Origin: Stomoxys calcitrans
Taxonomy: Eukaryota; Arthropoda; Insecta; Diptera; Muscidae
NCBI RefSeq assembly: GCF_963082655.1
Contig: NC_081552.1
Span: forward strand, 52,987,947 to 53,051,946
DNA length: 64,000 nt
Direction: 5' to 3'
Shown here: positions 8,882 to 19,968 of the stretch, in pieces
Position numbering within the stretch: position 1 is the first letter of the stretch
Layout of the letters: each line of letters starts with the position of its first letter
Program-made: the position numbers and the translations under genes
The notes under the pieces: model-generated
Seen by the model: only the letters and a program-made list of their open reading frames with translations
What the model was told of the DNA's origin: nothing
Database searches by the model: none

Positions 8882-11471
8882 AAAAATTCTTCGAAAATAT
8901 GCTGCTTATCATACCTCTCACACAGAAGTTCCCTCAGAGATTGTGGTAAAAATTGAAGTGCCTGAAATGCCTAGACAAATTTTGAAATTCCCAACAACAG
9001 AAATTTTAAAATGTAGCCTGGAAAATATGGAGAGAAATCAAGAAGATGAAGAAAAGAAAGAAAGTACAGCAAAAAAAAGTTCCTCACCACCAGTAAAATC
9101 CTCTTATTCAACTTATTCAGTTACACCAAGTTCCGCAGAACATGCCATTACAACTCAAAGACATGCAAATTTCTTATTATCGCCTTCTAACAGACATTAT
9201 GAGGCTGGTAGTGAAGCTTTCTCAACTTCTCAAGGAGAAGAATCCTTCTTTTCATCACCTGCTTACAGACTTTATAAGGCTCGGAGTGAATCATCAATAC
9301 ATGAATCTCAAAATCCCACACACCATTTCCAACAAAACATTTCATCACACCCTTGCAACTCCTTAATATCAAGAAATCAACCACAAGAAGCTGCTACACC
9401 AAATATGCAATCTCATAACAGGCCCTCAACTTCTTCAGATCGGCCTATGCCAGCTGTCTCAAATCCTGCCAGGATTTCCTATAGTTTAAATATAAACTCT
9501 ACGCCAATCAGAGAAAATCAGCTTCAAATTCCCATACAAAATGTCACATATCACGATCCCAGAACCTTCCACCAACAAATTTCTCAGGATAAAGATCGCC
9601 AGCAACAAATTCAAAATCAGGATTTGCAAACAAAGATAAGCCCGCACCCCAGTACATCCCAAAACTCTTGGAATCAACCAAATCCTCGCCCAGATCATCT
9701 TGGTCCTTTAAGGGCCTCACCAAGAAATCATTCAATTCATATCCACAATTCACAAATAGGTGCATCACTATCGTCGCGAGAATCTTCTGATGCAGGTGCT
9801 ACAACATCAAATTCTGGCAATCCACCATATTTTCCAGCAAATGATTCACAAATAAGCTTGGCAGAAACTTTTTACACTTTTTCTACAGATCCCAGATGGG
9901 CCCAATGCGCTCAAGATCAGCACCCAGAAGCGTCCACTGGTACAAATTCTGAACAAAAGCAAAGAAATTCTGCAAGTCCCAAAACTACTTTAGAAGCCCA
10001 AGGCTATTCTATGCCATCCACATGTACCCCTCAGCAAATCGAAGGTTCAATACTCAGACTACCCTCAAATAGTCATCTCCAGAGTTCTCGTTCTTCAAAA
10101 TTGGCAAAAATTGTACAAAATTCGGAGCATTATTCGCTACAAACCGAAAGCGCTAACCCTAGAACGTGCTTAAGGACTCCAAGTAAAAGTTCTACACACT
10201 CAGGATCGGTTACCTCTCAAGCTACATCCAATCGTCTATCACCCACATCTTTGCCTACCAACAACTATCCCCCCGAAGATGCTACTGAAGCCAAAAAGAG
10301 AAAATTGGAACCTGAAAAAAGAAGTTATGTCTATGGTGGCAAACCCGAATCATTAGAGAGTGAAGCAAATCGCTGCCGTTCCTCTGTTATTCAAAGATGC
10401 AGTAATCAAAAAGAATCATCTCTGGAGAGCAAACACCAGGAGTTAGCAGGCTCAACAGCATCTCAAAGACAGCAGCCTAGAAAACCTACTACATCCTTAC
10501 ATACACATAAAGAAAAAATCGTAAAGACTAAGAAAATCTCAGCCAGCCGGCGAGAGCCTTGTAATCCTTCGACTAAGAAAAATATGGCAAACACTTCTGC
10601 AACAGCTTCCCCAACTGATCATCATGGTTGTAGGGATTTAGGTAACCCTTTACCTACGAACAAAATTATCAAAAATCCCCCAAATGATCATCATGTTGCT
10701 CTTAGGGACTTTAGAAAACCTGAAACAAGCTTCAAAGAGCAATTACCAAAGATAAGTTCTACTTTAACCATTCCATCAGCTATAGCAGGAAATTCTTCTC
10801 CTTCTTTTACACGGCCATATGCGAACAGCGAAGAGCCATTAACGACTCCTAGACATCCCCATGTCACACCATTATCCACAAAGCAACCTGAGCCACCACA
10901 AATGATCCGCCATTCAACATCCTCCTTTATACCTCATGCACCTATACCACCTATAAGACCTCATGCAATACATCCGCATCCATCCACACATGCAGCAAAT
11001 CATTCACCAGCCAATCTTCCCAGACCCACTTTTGCACCATACACCATGCATCAGCCTAGCTCGCAAATGAGGGAGCATGCCTGGAATTTTCCTTCTGCCC
11101 CCTACCTTCATCATCAAGCCATGGATCATCGCTCAAATTGGTGTTTGAGGCCTAACTTTATGACAAACAATCAGCAAGCTATTCAAAATTCTTCCATAGT
11201 CAGTAATCCTTTGCTAACACCCCCACAATCAATGGATCAACAATCCTCAACTTTGTTTCGACCTCTGCCCTACCATCCATATGCCACTTCTAATGATCAT
11301 CTATCAGCTGGCATACCCATGACGCCACCCGCCGATGAGGGAACTTTTCCCGTTTCTCCAATGAATACAGCAGGCTACAACCAAAATATTCCTAGACCTT
11401 ATTTCCTTAAAAATATGGAATATCAAACATATACGTTCCCTCCACCCATGTCGGATGTTTATCATCATTGA
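8882..11471 (+). CDS. Unrecognised Ser/Pro/Gln/His-rich protein, final exon B
   Basis: The acceptor is a run of T ending TTTTTTTTTAG at 8881. The first base completes the Arg codon begun at 4143-4144, and the exon then reads 862 residues to TGA at 11469-11471. With exon A the joined product is at least 1257 residues. The start is KILRKYAAYHTSHTEVP, running into a short charged segment, then a very long low-complexity region rich in Ser, Thr, Pro, Asn, Gln and His with no zinc finger, enzyme motif, membrane span or signal peptide. A basic patch (KKRKLEPEKR, near 10290) could be a nuclear localisation signal. The last 250 residues are Pro/His/Tyr-rich and end MSDVYHH. Codon use is unbroken, with no frameshift over 2.6 kb, which argues for selection. 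Function unknown. A chromatin or transcription scaffold would fit, but that is inference. Confidence 0.85.
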
Positions 11472-11542
11472 GGCAAAAGAAGGGTCCCCACATATCGAAT
11501 GCCTTCTCATGTTGATTTACATACGACCGATCCCACAAATTT

Positions 11543-11650
11543 TATGTCACTCGATTGAGCGATTGTTGTATCAACATCAACAATCGCTTCGAAATCAGCT
11601 GATTTGTTAATGGCAAACACATGTTACAATGAATCAAGTCGAGTGAACAC
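11543..11650. repeat. Short palindromic element in the 3' flank
   Basis: CACTCGATTGAGCGATTGTTG near 11549 is followed by CAACAATCGCTTC and, about 60 bp later, by AATCAAGTCGAGTG. Both inner and outer arms are inverted copies, as in a small fold-back element. Confidence 0.4.
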
Positions 11651-11827
11651 AGAATAAGATGATTTGGCTGTTGCTTTTGTTTTGAGTTTCAAAGACTTTT
11701 TTAGATTTTAAATGTTAGCCTGACTGTGATGATGCACTGCACCAATGATTTATCTGCCTTTTAACTAAAACAAATAGTAATTTCTAAGTATTCCTTAGTA
11801 CAAAATAGAATAAGTTTTTCTTAAAAT

Positions 11828-11833
11828 AATAAA
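11828..11833 (+). promoter_or_regulatory. Possible polyadenylation signal
   Basis: AATAAA lies 357 bp after the stop codon at 11471 and before the next repeat (11885). It is the first canonical hexamer I see downstream of the gene. Confidence 0.3.
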
Positions 11834-11884
11834 AATATGAGAATTTCTACCATATATATTTAAATTTCTTACCAGATTAAATTT

Positions 11885-12150
11885 ATAGAAGGTAGCGGAC
11901 CATTGAAAGTTGTTATGTGTGCGTACTTTATTTGCCAGCAGAAGAGAGCGGGAGAGTGCGTGAGAGCAAGCTAATTTTTGAGAGTTTGATATTGAGAGCT
12001 TCCAAATTTCTACTAGAGGTTTTTTTCCTGCAGCAATTGGTAGCATCGAAAAGCTGTTTTATTGAAATGCATAGCAAAAAAGAGTAAAGGCTGTTCTTAC
12101 TCTCCTGCAAATTTTTACTGGAAAAATACGCGAACAGACCTATTATCGTG
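11885..12150. repeat. Family F short inverted-repeat element
   Basis: GCGTACTTTATTTGCCAGCAGAAGAGAGCG-type text at the left (read in parts GCGTACTTTATTTGCC and CAGAAGAGAGCG) and ACTCTCCTGCAAATTTTTAC with TACGCGAACAG at the right are inverted relatives. The same set occurs at 19969-20385, 22905-23015 and 23840-23965. It looks like a non-autonomous DNA element (MITE). Confidence 0.55.
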
Positions 12151-13284
12151 TTGTTTCTTCACGTTTTGATGACAACTAGTTCTCTTTCTACGTTCATACT
12201 TTGAGCGTGTGTCGAATGGTAGCAATCTCCTAATGTGAGATGTAAAAATGACGTAGTTTTTTTTTTACACTGGTGAGAAAAAAAAATCATTTTGCTGTGC
12301 CAATCGACCATTTTTTCTAACACTGACAAATTTTGACGTTTGTCAAAAATCAAAAGTAAACAAGATGTGCGCGTCACATAATAATACAGGAAAAAGCCAG
12401 ACAATAATAATAACTTGCGTAATGAAAATTTTTCAAAAATATTTTCCATTACTGCTAGCAGTAATATTGCAAATGCGAGCGTTGCAATATGGAGTTATTT
12501 TAGGTCTTGCTTTGGAAAAGAGGAAAACACACAGTAAGCCAATATGTGGTTTTGGCAACCACAGAATCTCCAAGCAGACTAATCAAAGTTGGTTTAAATG
12601 AAACAAATCATTTGTAGGTTTATTTATTCAAGAGGGGATGAGATGCTCACCAATGGATAGATAACGCCAAAGTGAACAAGTTCTTAAGCCTAACTTGCCA
12701 AATTAGTTACTTTTTTTTTAAAAAAAATTCTATGTCTTCTAAATACTTGTTTAAATTAAAATAGTCATTCACAATAATTCAATCAATTTAATTGATTACA
12801 ATGACTAAGGCAAGTACATATATGTAATAAGGGTAAAGGAAATTCAGTGGTGCTAAAAAACTAAGTCCAAACTCGAAGTTTGGACATTAACTATTTCCCA
12901 ATTTTGGGAAGTTTTTACATGGAACCTTCATCACGAACCATTACTTCACGAAAAATAAATGCAAACGCTTCTATTTTTTATTGTTTACATGAAAATGATA
13001 AACGAAACTCATGCCAGGTAAAGAAACTATTGACGCCGTTATAGAAAAATCTCTAAACCACGGCGCCACCATTTCAATAAACTACAAACACAAAACTGTA
13101 CTTCTGTCCATTATTGTTAAATAACAACCTTTTAGAATGATAATAAACAATAATTTTACTTATTTCATGCCAAATAAGTCGTTTGAATTTAGTGACGTCT
13201 GCCCACAATGTAGGCGGCTACGTTATGCCGCACGCAAGTTGGTTACCAAAACGCAAATGAATTTACAATTACTGACATGCGACT
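12151..13284. other. No gene supported
   Basis: This stretch holds repeat-like fragments: TGACGTTTGTCAAAAATC near 12333, small hairpins TCCAAACTCGAAGTTTGGA near 12867 and TTCCCAATTTTGGGAA near 12894, and a poly-T run. The 78-residue frame at 12365-12601 shows no motif and starts within repeat-like sequence. Confidence 0.4.
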
Positions 13285-13424
13285 TTGCTTAATGCTCAGA
13301 ATTTGCTGTGCGGTCAAAAAATCTTACTAGCCCCAGGGCTACTCAAAAATTATTCGCCACACTTAACATCATATTTGTACTATTCCTACAACTTTGCTAC
13401 CATTCGAAATACAGCCATTGTTTA

Positions 13425-13790
13425 TGTTTGCTCTTATTTGCGTCATTTTCAATCGGCACATTTTGACGTCCTAAATGTTCATGGGGCCTTTCCACTTTTA
13501 GATGTCGGCAAGCGACATAGCCTTCTATTCATTCGGCGGTATCCAATGGAGAGTCTCAGTGAGAGTCCGGACGGCTTCGGTTCTTGCTTAAATACTAACC
13601 CCAACTTCGTCGCAAAGTTCCTAGATATGGATAGTCAACAGAACCCAGCCAGGACATACAATTCATAATAGTACTTGGCATTGAGGATGTCAACTTGTTC
13701 CCTTTTTACATTCATTCCTTGTTTACGTTTTCTTTTATTTGTGTCATTTTCAATCGGCACATTTTGACATCCTAAAGGCCATAACAGAAT
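13425..13790. repeat. Duplicated block with GTCATTTTCAATCGGCACA
   Basis: GTCATTTTCAATCGGCACA plus TTTTGAC and TCCTAAA occurs at 13442-13475 and again at 13742-13777, each preceded by a TTTACG/TTTATG and CTTTTATTTG stretch. The segment between them (13540-13660) resembles the tail of a Jockey-like element. Confidence 0.5.
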
Positions 13791-13904
13791 GAGCGCGTTG
13801 AACTTTGGTTTTGAACATCGCGTTGCAAAAATGCGCACAAAATCCACAAAAGTAACGCGAAAAAGTTAAAAAAATGTCAACTGTGTTGCCACACGTGAAG
13901 TAGG

Positions 13905-14862
13905 GATCACAAAGTCGACATTCGACTAATCGATTAGTCGACTTTTTGGGTAAAAAAGTCGAAAAGTCGAATATCGGATTTCAACCATTCTAAGCCCAAT
14001 CTTTGGAAGTCATACCAGAACACTTCATGCAAAGTTTCAGCCGAATCGGATAGAAATTGTGCCCTCTAGATGCTCAAGAAGTCAAATCGGGAGATCGATT
14101 TATATAACGGCTATATCAGGTTATCAACCGATTTAGACCATACTTGACACAGTTGTTGGAAGTGATACCAAAACACCACGTGCAAAACTTCTGCCAAATC
14201 GGATACGAATTGCCCCCTCTAGAAGCTCTAGAAGTCAAGACCCCAAATCGGTTTATTAGGCAGCTATATCAAAACATGGACCGATATGGCCCATTTACAA
14301 TCTCAACTGACCTACACTAATAAGAAGTATTTGTGCCCCAAGAGCCTAGCCTTACTCCTTCAAAAGTTAGCGTGCTTTCGTCAGACGGACGGACATGGCT
14401 AGATGGACTTAAAATGTCATGACGATGAAGGATATATACTTTATGAGGTCTTTGACGCATATTTCGAGATGTTACAAACGGAATGACAAAATTAATAGAA
14501 CCCCCATTCTATGGTGGAGGGTATAAAAATGGGAAAAATAAGTGGGAATGTGGAAACTTTTGAAATTTAGTAAAAAATATTAGCCATATTGGCTTTAAGT
14601 TGGCAGTGTGGTTTGATACAAAAATTATCCAATTTTGCATTTAAATTTTCTCTTAATACCTCCCCTTTATGAAAATTCAAAGAAATTATCATATTTTGAT
14701 GGCAAAAGTTTACAAGAACTTGTAGGAAATGAAAGTATCTTATTTATAAAATTTTGCAAATTTTTGACAAAAAGTCAAAAGTCGACTTTTTGCAAAGAAA
14801 AGTCGACTTTTGCCATTTTGATAAAAGTCGAAAAGTCGACTTTTTGTCCCAACTTGAGATCC
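13905..14862. repeat. GTCGACTTTT-rich element split by a family A copy
   Basis: At 13914-13980 and again at 14770-14850 there are clustered copies of AAAAGTCGA and its complement, such as CGATTAGTCGACTTTTTG and AAAAGTCGAAAAGTCGAC. The family A copy at 13988-14530 lies between the clusters. Confidence 0.5.
13988..14530 (+). repeat. Family A repeat, 5'-truncated
   Basis: Standard internal blocks (TTTCAGCCGAATCGGATAG, CAAGAAGTCAAATCGGGAG, CAGACGGACGGACATGGC) run to the complete 3' end CTATGGTGGAGGGTATAAAA. The palindrome-bearing start is absent. Confidence 0.75.
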
Positions 14863-14874
14863 TAAAAACTAAAA

Positions 14875-15215
14875 TCGGACTGCACTCATTGATATGTGAG
14901 AAGTTTGCCCCTGTTCCTTAGTAGAATGTTCATGGGCAAAATTTGCTTTTTGCTCCTCGCTCATTCTGTTTAGGCCTTTGATGTTTGTTCAGCTTTGTTG
15001 AAAAATAAATCAGGAATTGACCAAAACTCTAACTCTTCCCATCTCTTTAAATCCTATATTGTAACTTGGAATTATTGTTGGCAATTTTACTTTGTTGTCC
15101 TCTAAACTATACCCGACTCGGCCTCTTTTGTTAACGTCAGCCGAGAAAACATCGCATCAAAGGAAGGTGAAAATAAAATGCTCGTCTCAAAACATTATTT
15201 GGTCTTCCCTCTCCC
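14875..15215. repeat. Repeat blocks shared with 42880-42960 and 53560-53775
   Basis: GCACTCATTGATATGTGAG and GTTTGCCCCTGTTCCTTA (14880-14925) recur near 42890. From 15000, GTTGAAAAATAAATCAG through GAAAATAAAATGCTCGTCTC recurs at 53582-53765 beside the Tigger-like relic, so it is probably the end of that or a related element. Confidence 0.5.
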
Positions 15216-15655
15216 TCTTCAGGCCAAAGGCAGTCATTTCCTACATTGGTTGTTAGGAGTTGTAGTAGATCTCTACCCTCTGAAATCTACGCGTCATTGC
15301 ACTCCTTTTGGTAAATGAAAGTGCCTTGCTGCTTTCTGCTAGGTAAAGTTTTATTTAGAAAGAAAGTTTCCACTCAACTTTCTCCAAAGTTTATGGAGCC
15401 ACTTTAAGAAATTGGCAAGTGACATAGCCATCTATCAGTGAGCCCTTGAACCCAGTAGACGAACGGACGAAACACAACACACTGATACAACAACAACCAA
15501 TGCGGGCTTGTGGCCTCAATTCCCACCAGAGCCTTCGGTCTGTCGTTGCTAAACTAATCCATGTTAGGTATAAGGCATAGAAAACTTATGGATATACCAT
15601 AGCACAGTACAAACTAACGCAAAAGAAAAAAGTAAGGAGAGAGCATGATCCAGTA
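15216..15655. other. Repeat debris, no gene seen
   Basis: A Jockey-type tail with ACAACAACAA lies near 15485. The rest is unrecognised. Confidence 0.3.
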
Positions 15656-15659
15656 AACC

Positions 15660-15860
15660 AATCCAGGTTCCTACAGAACTCCAAAATGCTGCGAAGGCTC
15701 AGCTGAGAGCTACCGGGCGCGGATAGTAGAATGTTCCATAGGTATAAGAGTCAACTGCAATTGCAATCGGGGACAATTGGCGGTATCAAGTAATGACTGT
15801 GATTGGGAGGCGGTGTTTATGGCCATAGTGTTCCAGCGGCTATCTGTCCATGGACCGTAA
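15660..15860 (-). repeat. Family D repeat fragment
   Basis: GAGCTACCGGGCGCGGATAG and ATGTTCCATAGG correspond in inverse orientation to the GGAGCATTCCACTAT...CGCGCCCGGTAGCTCG part of family D seen at 5600 and 41090. Confidence 0.5.
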
Positions 15861-15869
15861 TGATCTAGC

Positions 15870-16563
15870 TCACCTATGGAGCTTGATGAGGATCCCGAAC
15901 CCCACATGCAAATATGTGGCTACAATAAAATTGAGATCGAGAGTGCCTGGAAGAAATCCAGGCACAGAAACCATTATCATGTCTTCCTCTCGTAATTGCG
16001 GGACAGTGACACAAAAGTGGTTTGACCGTTCGGAAGTTCGCTTCTTCCTGTGTCCAGCACCGTGTTGGATTCCTGACATTGCAATCATTAGTCAGTACCT
16101 CTATCAGTAGCTCGTGGTCATGCTTCTTAAGCCCTAGGATAAGTGAGGTCCGGTCCCGCAAAATGCTCAGCCACAGGGTCTTTGTCAACCGGCAACCAGT
16201 GCCTCAATCGCACGGTCATCGTAGAAAACGTCTCCCCTAGCTAGAAGCTCACACAGGGCAGTAACAATAACTTGTTAGCACGATCTTTGCTTTATAGTGA
16301 TCCATTCCCGGCAAGCTCGTCGGCATCTTGTTCCCTGTCACTCCTTGATGCCCCGAGACACAGCAGAGCCTGACATCCTTCCCCATAGTTCGAAGAAGCA
16401 CATTGCATTTTCTAAACAGTTTCGACCTCACATGGACCGACGATGGAGCCTTCGGCAGCGCGTGATTATTCACGTATATCGTGACGCCTTGATCTTTTGA
16501 AATCCACGTCAGTGCCTTCAGGATAGGGAAGATATCCACCATAAAGAAGCTACGCCCGTCCAA
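15870..16563 (-). pseudogene. I-like non-LTR retrotransposon ORF2 fragment, RNase H part
   Basis: Minus-strand reading gives an RNase H-type segment ending VRLCCVSGHQGVTGNKMP (16249-16563). Lower down comes the C-terminal segment TQEEANF with LLCHCPA (15874-16188), in another frame. Intervening stops and shifts show it is dead. A related C-terminus is at 31860-32180. Confidence 0.6.
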
Positions 16564-16599
16564 AAGCTTTTATAATTGCCTGAATCCAAGGCCATATGG

Positions 16600-16978
16600 C
16601 ATGTGATAACGGGTAGGTATTTCTCATTGAAATTTGCAATGATTAGATCTGAGGTGTTAGCAAAAATTTGAGGTGTGCAAAATTTCAAGGCCCTAGGTTG
16701 TCCGGGCGCCTTTTGGCAGGCCCCTAAATTTGCTCAGCTCGGCCGCCAAATCTTTGTTTGTTGTTCGATTTTCAAAAATTTTTTTGCTGTATAGTGCTTA
16801 ATATCTGTACAAAAAAGACAGCTAGAGGTCTACAATATCTTCGCTAATTTCGAAGATATTCGTCTTTTTTTTTGCAATTTTGACCGAGACTTGCTTTGTA
16901 TTTTGCTGCAATTTACAATGGCATATGTGATTCGATTTTAAATTGAAATCTACGCAATTCTCTGTCGATTTGGCTGAA
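16600..16978. other. No gene seen
   Basis: AT-rich sequence with TTTTTTTTTGCAATTTTGAC. Nothing coding is supported. Confidence 0.3.
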
Positions 16979-16979
16979 A

Positions 16980-17338
16980 TTTTGGCAGCTTCTCCCTTCA
17001 ACATACGTGTCCAATATGGTCTGAATCGATCAATAGCTTGATAGAGCTCCCATATAAACCGATCTCCCGATTTTGCTTCTTAATCCCCTATAAAGCGCAA
17101 TTCCTATCTGAATGTACTGATATATTACATAATGACTTCTACAATGTTCAGCATTCAATTCATTTATGGTCCGATTAGGACTATAACTTGATATAGCTCC
17201 AATAACATAACAGGTCCTTTTTCATTATTCTTTGTTTGCCTTAAAAGAGATTCCGCGCAAAGAACTCGACAAATGCGATCCATGGTGGAGGGTATATAAG
17301 ATTCGGCCCGGCCGAACTTAGCACGCTCTTATTTGTTT
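16980..17338 (-). repeat. Family A repeat, partial
   Basis: In plus orientation it closes with CCATGGTGGAGGGTATATAA, GATTCGGCCCGGCCGAACTT and AGCACGCTCTTATTTGTT, so its start is at 17338 on the minus strand. The other end is lost. Confidence 0.7.
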
Positions 17339-17359
17339 TTACTGCATATGTCTCTTTAT

Positions 17360-17860
17360 ATTAATCCGCCTCATGACACTATGGACATACACCTAAGCCA
17401 GTAATCGGCTTGTTGTGCGCTCTAAAAACTTTAAAGTAACCTTGAAAAAGAAAATTTTAAGTTAGGAATTCCGTGATACTTACAAAATCCTTGTTTTCTA
17501 TACCACTATCCTAAGTTGGCTCCGGTCTGGTATTGTGTCCCCATCTAAGTACCGGTGGCTGTTGGCCGCAAAAGCCGGGCAATGACAAAGGAAATGCTCC
17601 AACGTCTCATCATCTTCCCCGCATGCCCTACACATGCTATCACTTGCCGCACCGATTTTAAATAAGTGAGCTCGTAGTCCTATGTGCCCGTTATGATACC
17701 AATAGCTATACTGACCTCCTTCTTACTTCCTTTCAGTAATAGCCTCGTCTTCTCACGATCTGTATACGGAGTATATGCAACTGCAGTCGCGGACACTCCG
17801 CCATCACGTTCCCGCAGGGACCGATAGCTGCGGGAACGTGTTGGACCAGAACGAGCTTAC
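17360..17860 (-). pseudogene. I-like non-LTR retrotransposon C-terminus and 3' end
   Basis: Minus-strand reading contains [24 protein letters not shown] and [10 protein letters not shown], the Cys/His C-terminal motif of this group. One Cys of the first pair is changed to Ala or Phe. The 3' region matches 36300-36440. Family D-like text follows at 17780-17870. Confidence 0.65.
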
Positions 17861-17871
17861 TCATCTTCAGG

Positions 17872-18965
17872 AAAAAAAAAAATAAAAATTGAATTGAAAA
17901 TAAAATCGTTTTTAATTAAAAATTAATTTTGAATATGATTTTTTTTCAATTACAATCGTGATTGAAAATTTTGCCATTTTCAATTAAAAAATTCAGTTAA
18001 TTTAATTTTAATTTTTTAATAGAATCTGAACATTTTTTCAATCATATTCGTGATTGAAATATTTTTAATTTTCTTTGCAAATGCAAAACGAAAGCCAGAG
18101 ATCGCAACAAACACCAACCACCATGGCGTTTCGTCTTTGGTTAGAAGACTTTTCAACCATATTAGGTGTGATGGCTTCAAGGGCCGTGCGTTGGTATGTT
18201 GTATTTCAATCGTATTTATTGCGAAAACGCCTCTATGATACAAATACCACATTACTGTACTTTTCCCAATGCAAGTGTTTTCGTGTAATGACAGATTTTT
18301 TGTCTGCGACAATTACACTACTTCCATGGGGCACATGATTCTGTGCATCTGTTGGATGTATATTGATGGCTTTCAATTAAAAAATTAATTGATTTAAACT
18401 TTTTTTTTAATCGAATCTTAAAAAATTTTCAAATATGGTGCTTAAGTAAATTCAACTGAAGGCTATTTTGAACAACACAAAGGGAAGGAGGTTTCAAAGA
18501 CCCATACATGCCACATTTCGACAAACCTATAGCAATATCATAGTAGCCGGTTCTACGTGCCGGATTAACCTGGTGGATTCCTTTGTCAACCAAAGGCTAC
18601 CGCCTCAGTGCATAATACACCGCTACACGCCACGGGTGCCCACGGATCTTTAACCAAACAACGCATCTCAAGTTCATGTTCCGGGAGGTAAACATCTGCG
18701 TACCAAATATAGAAATTAAATCGAATTTTCAAAAATTTCAATAATTTTCTACTTGGATCAATTAATTGAAAGTGTTAAAAATTACAATAACTTTCAATCA
18801 TTTTTTTAATTGAATATGCAATTTTTTTTTAATTGATATTTTTTCAATTACTTTCCCAAAACGGTGGTTGATATTATTATTTATGTGATTGAGGCAGTCT
18901 CAATTGAAACATTAATTGGGTCAATTAATTTCGTGATTGAAAACCGATTTTTATTTTTTTCTCTG
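17872..18965. repeat. AT-rich element with inverted ends
   Basis: The left end (AAAAAAAAAATAAAAATTG near 17873) and right end (CGATTTTTATTTTTTTCTC near 18944) are inverted. CAATTA and AATCGTGATTGAAAA motifs recur inside in both orientations. The inner part (18060-18360, 18450-18690) is unrelated sequence with no supported gene. Confidence 0.4.
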
Positions 18966-19074
18966 CGGGATAACTCGAATCCCGGCATTCCGTTTGTTAC
19001 ACCTCCAAATATTGGTGGAAGACCCTAATGAATTCTCAATCGTCCTGACATTTTAACTGTCCATATATCTGTTG

Positions 19075-19435
19075 AAATCACACACAATTTTTATCTAGTA
19101 CAGCTAGCAGCTTCCAATATTGTCCAAAGTACTTCTTATCGAAGTGAATCAATTGGAATTGAAAATGAGCCAAACCCAAATCGATCTTCCCATATGATTT
19201 CTTCAGCCCCTAGAAGGCGCATATCTTATCCGATTTAGCTAAACTTGTGCCCAGAGACTTCTGTTTAAACTTTCAATCTATAAAACCCGGTCTCTCAATT
19301 CGACTTGTTTAGAACCTGCAATGAGCTTAAATGAGCCTTTAATTTCAAAATATATTAGTACATTGAACATAACAAATGCTATCCTTGATAGGAGTTATGT
19401 ACATAAGATTCGGTCAAGCTAAACATAATCCGATT
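19075..19435 (-). repeat. Family A repeat, degraded
   Basis: It carries blocks resembling AGTACTTCTTATCG and CGATCTTCCCATATG, GCATATCTTATCCGATTTAG and TACATAAGATTCGGTC in minus orientation. Confidence 0.45.
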
Positions 19436-19717
19436 TTATTTCAATGAAATATTTGTTCTAATACTAAATTAGGTTTTGGTATATTTGTTCAAATTAAAAT
19501 CTATTTTGGTGCTGGGAAATGGTATTAAATACGCCATCCGTCCTAACGATCGCAAATCTATGAACTATTTCTGGCGCGAAGAAGTCTAGGCCGAGTATAA
19601 CAATTAAAATAGGAATCTTAATTTACATTCTTACACCGATTAGGCGATCGTTTAGCACCGACTTATGCGATCGACTTTGGCGATTTTCGCCAAGAAACCA
19701 TAACAAAGTATGTACCC

Positions 19718-19793
19718 ATTAAGAAAAAGCATGGAGTGCAAATTGCAGGTGAACTATTGTAAATAATACTTGCACTCCATGCTTTTTCTTAAT
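19718..19793. repeat. Perfect 24-bp inverted repeat (hairpin)
   Basis: Arms 19718-19741 and 19770-19793 are exact reverse complements, with core AAGAAAAAGCATGGAGTGCA and its complement. The loop is 28 nt. No other copy was noticed in the window. Confidence 0.8.
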
Positions 19794-19968
19794 TACTCAT
19801 TTGCCTCTCTTAATTAAGTTATTGAACTTGGTTTTAAGATGAATTAATTATATTCATGTCTTTTAACACTTTAATAAAACTACGTTTTTTTTTGCAAAAC
19901 TAATTTGTGAACTTCGCGCTCGGGAAAATTGCTACTAACTAAACACGTGCACAGCTTTGCAAATGTGC

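Noticed and set aside
8943..8945. GTG as a start codon of the 842-residue frame
   Set aside because: The frame continues upstream to the acceptor at 8881 and joins exon A in phase.
12365..12601. 78-residue frame with a hydrophobic segment
   Set aside because: No splice or family support, and it starts in repeat-like sequence. A hydrophobic stretch alone is weak evidence.
13285..13668. 127-residue frame
   Set aside because: It joins unrelated pieces, one of them a Jockey-like tail, and shows no domain.
14635..14865. 76-residue Lys/Phe/Ser-rich frame
   Set aside because: It overlaps the AAAAGTCGA clusters and is low-complexity by-product.
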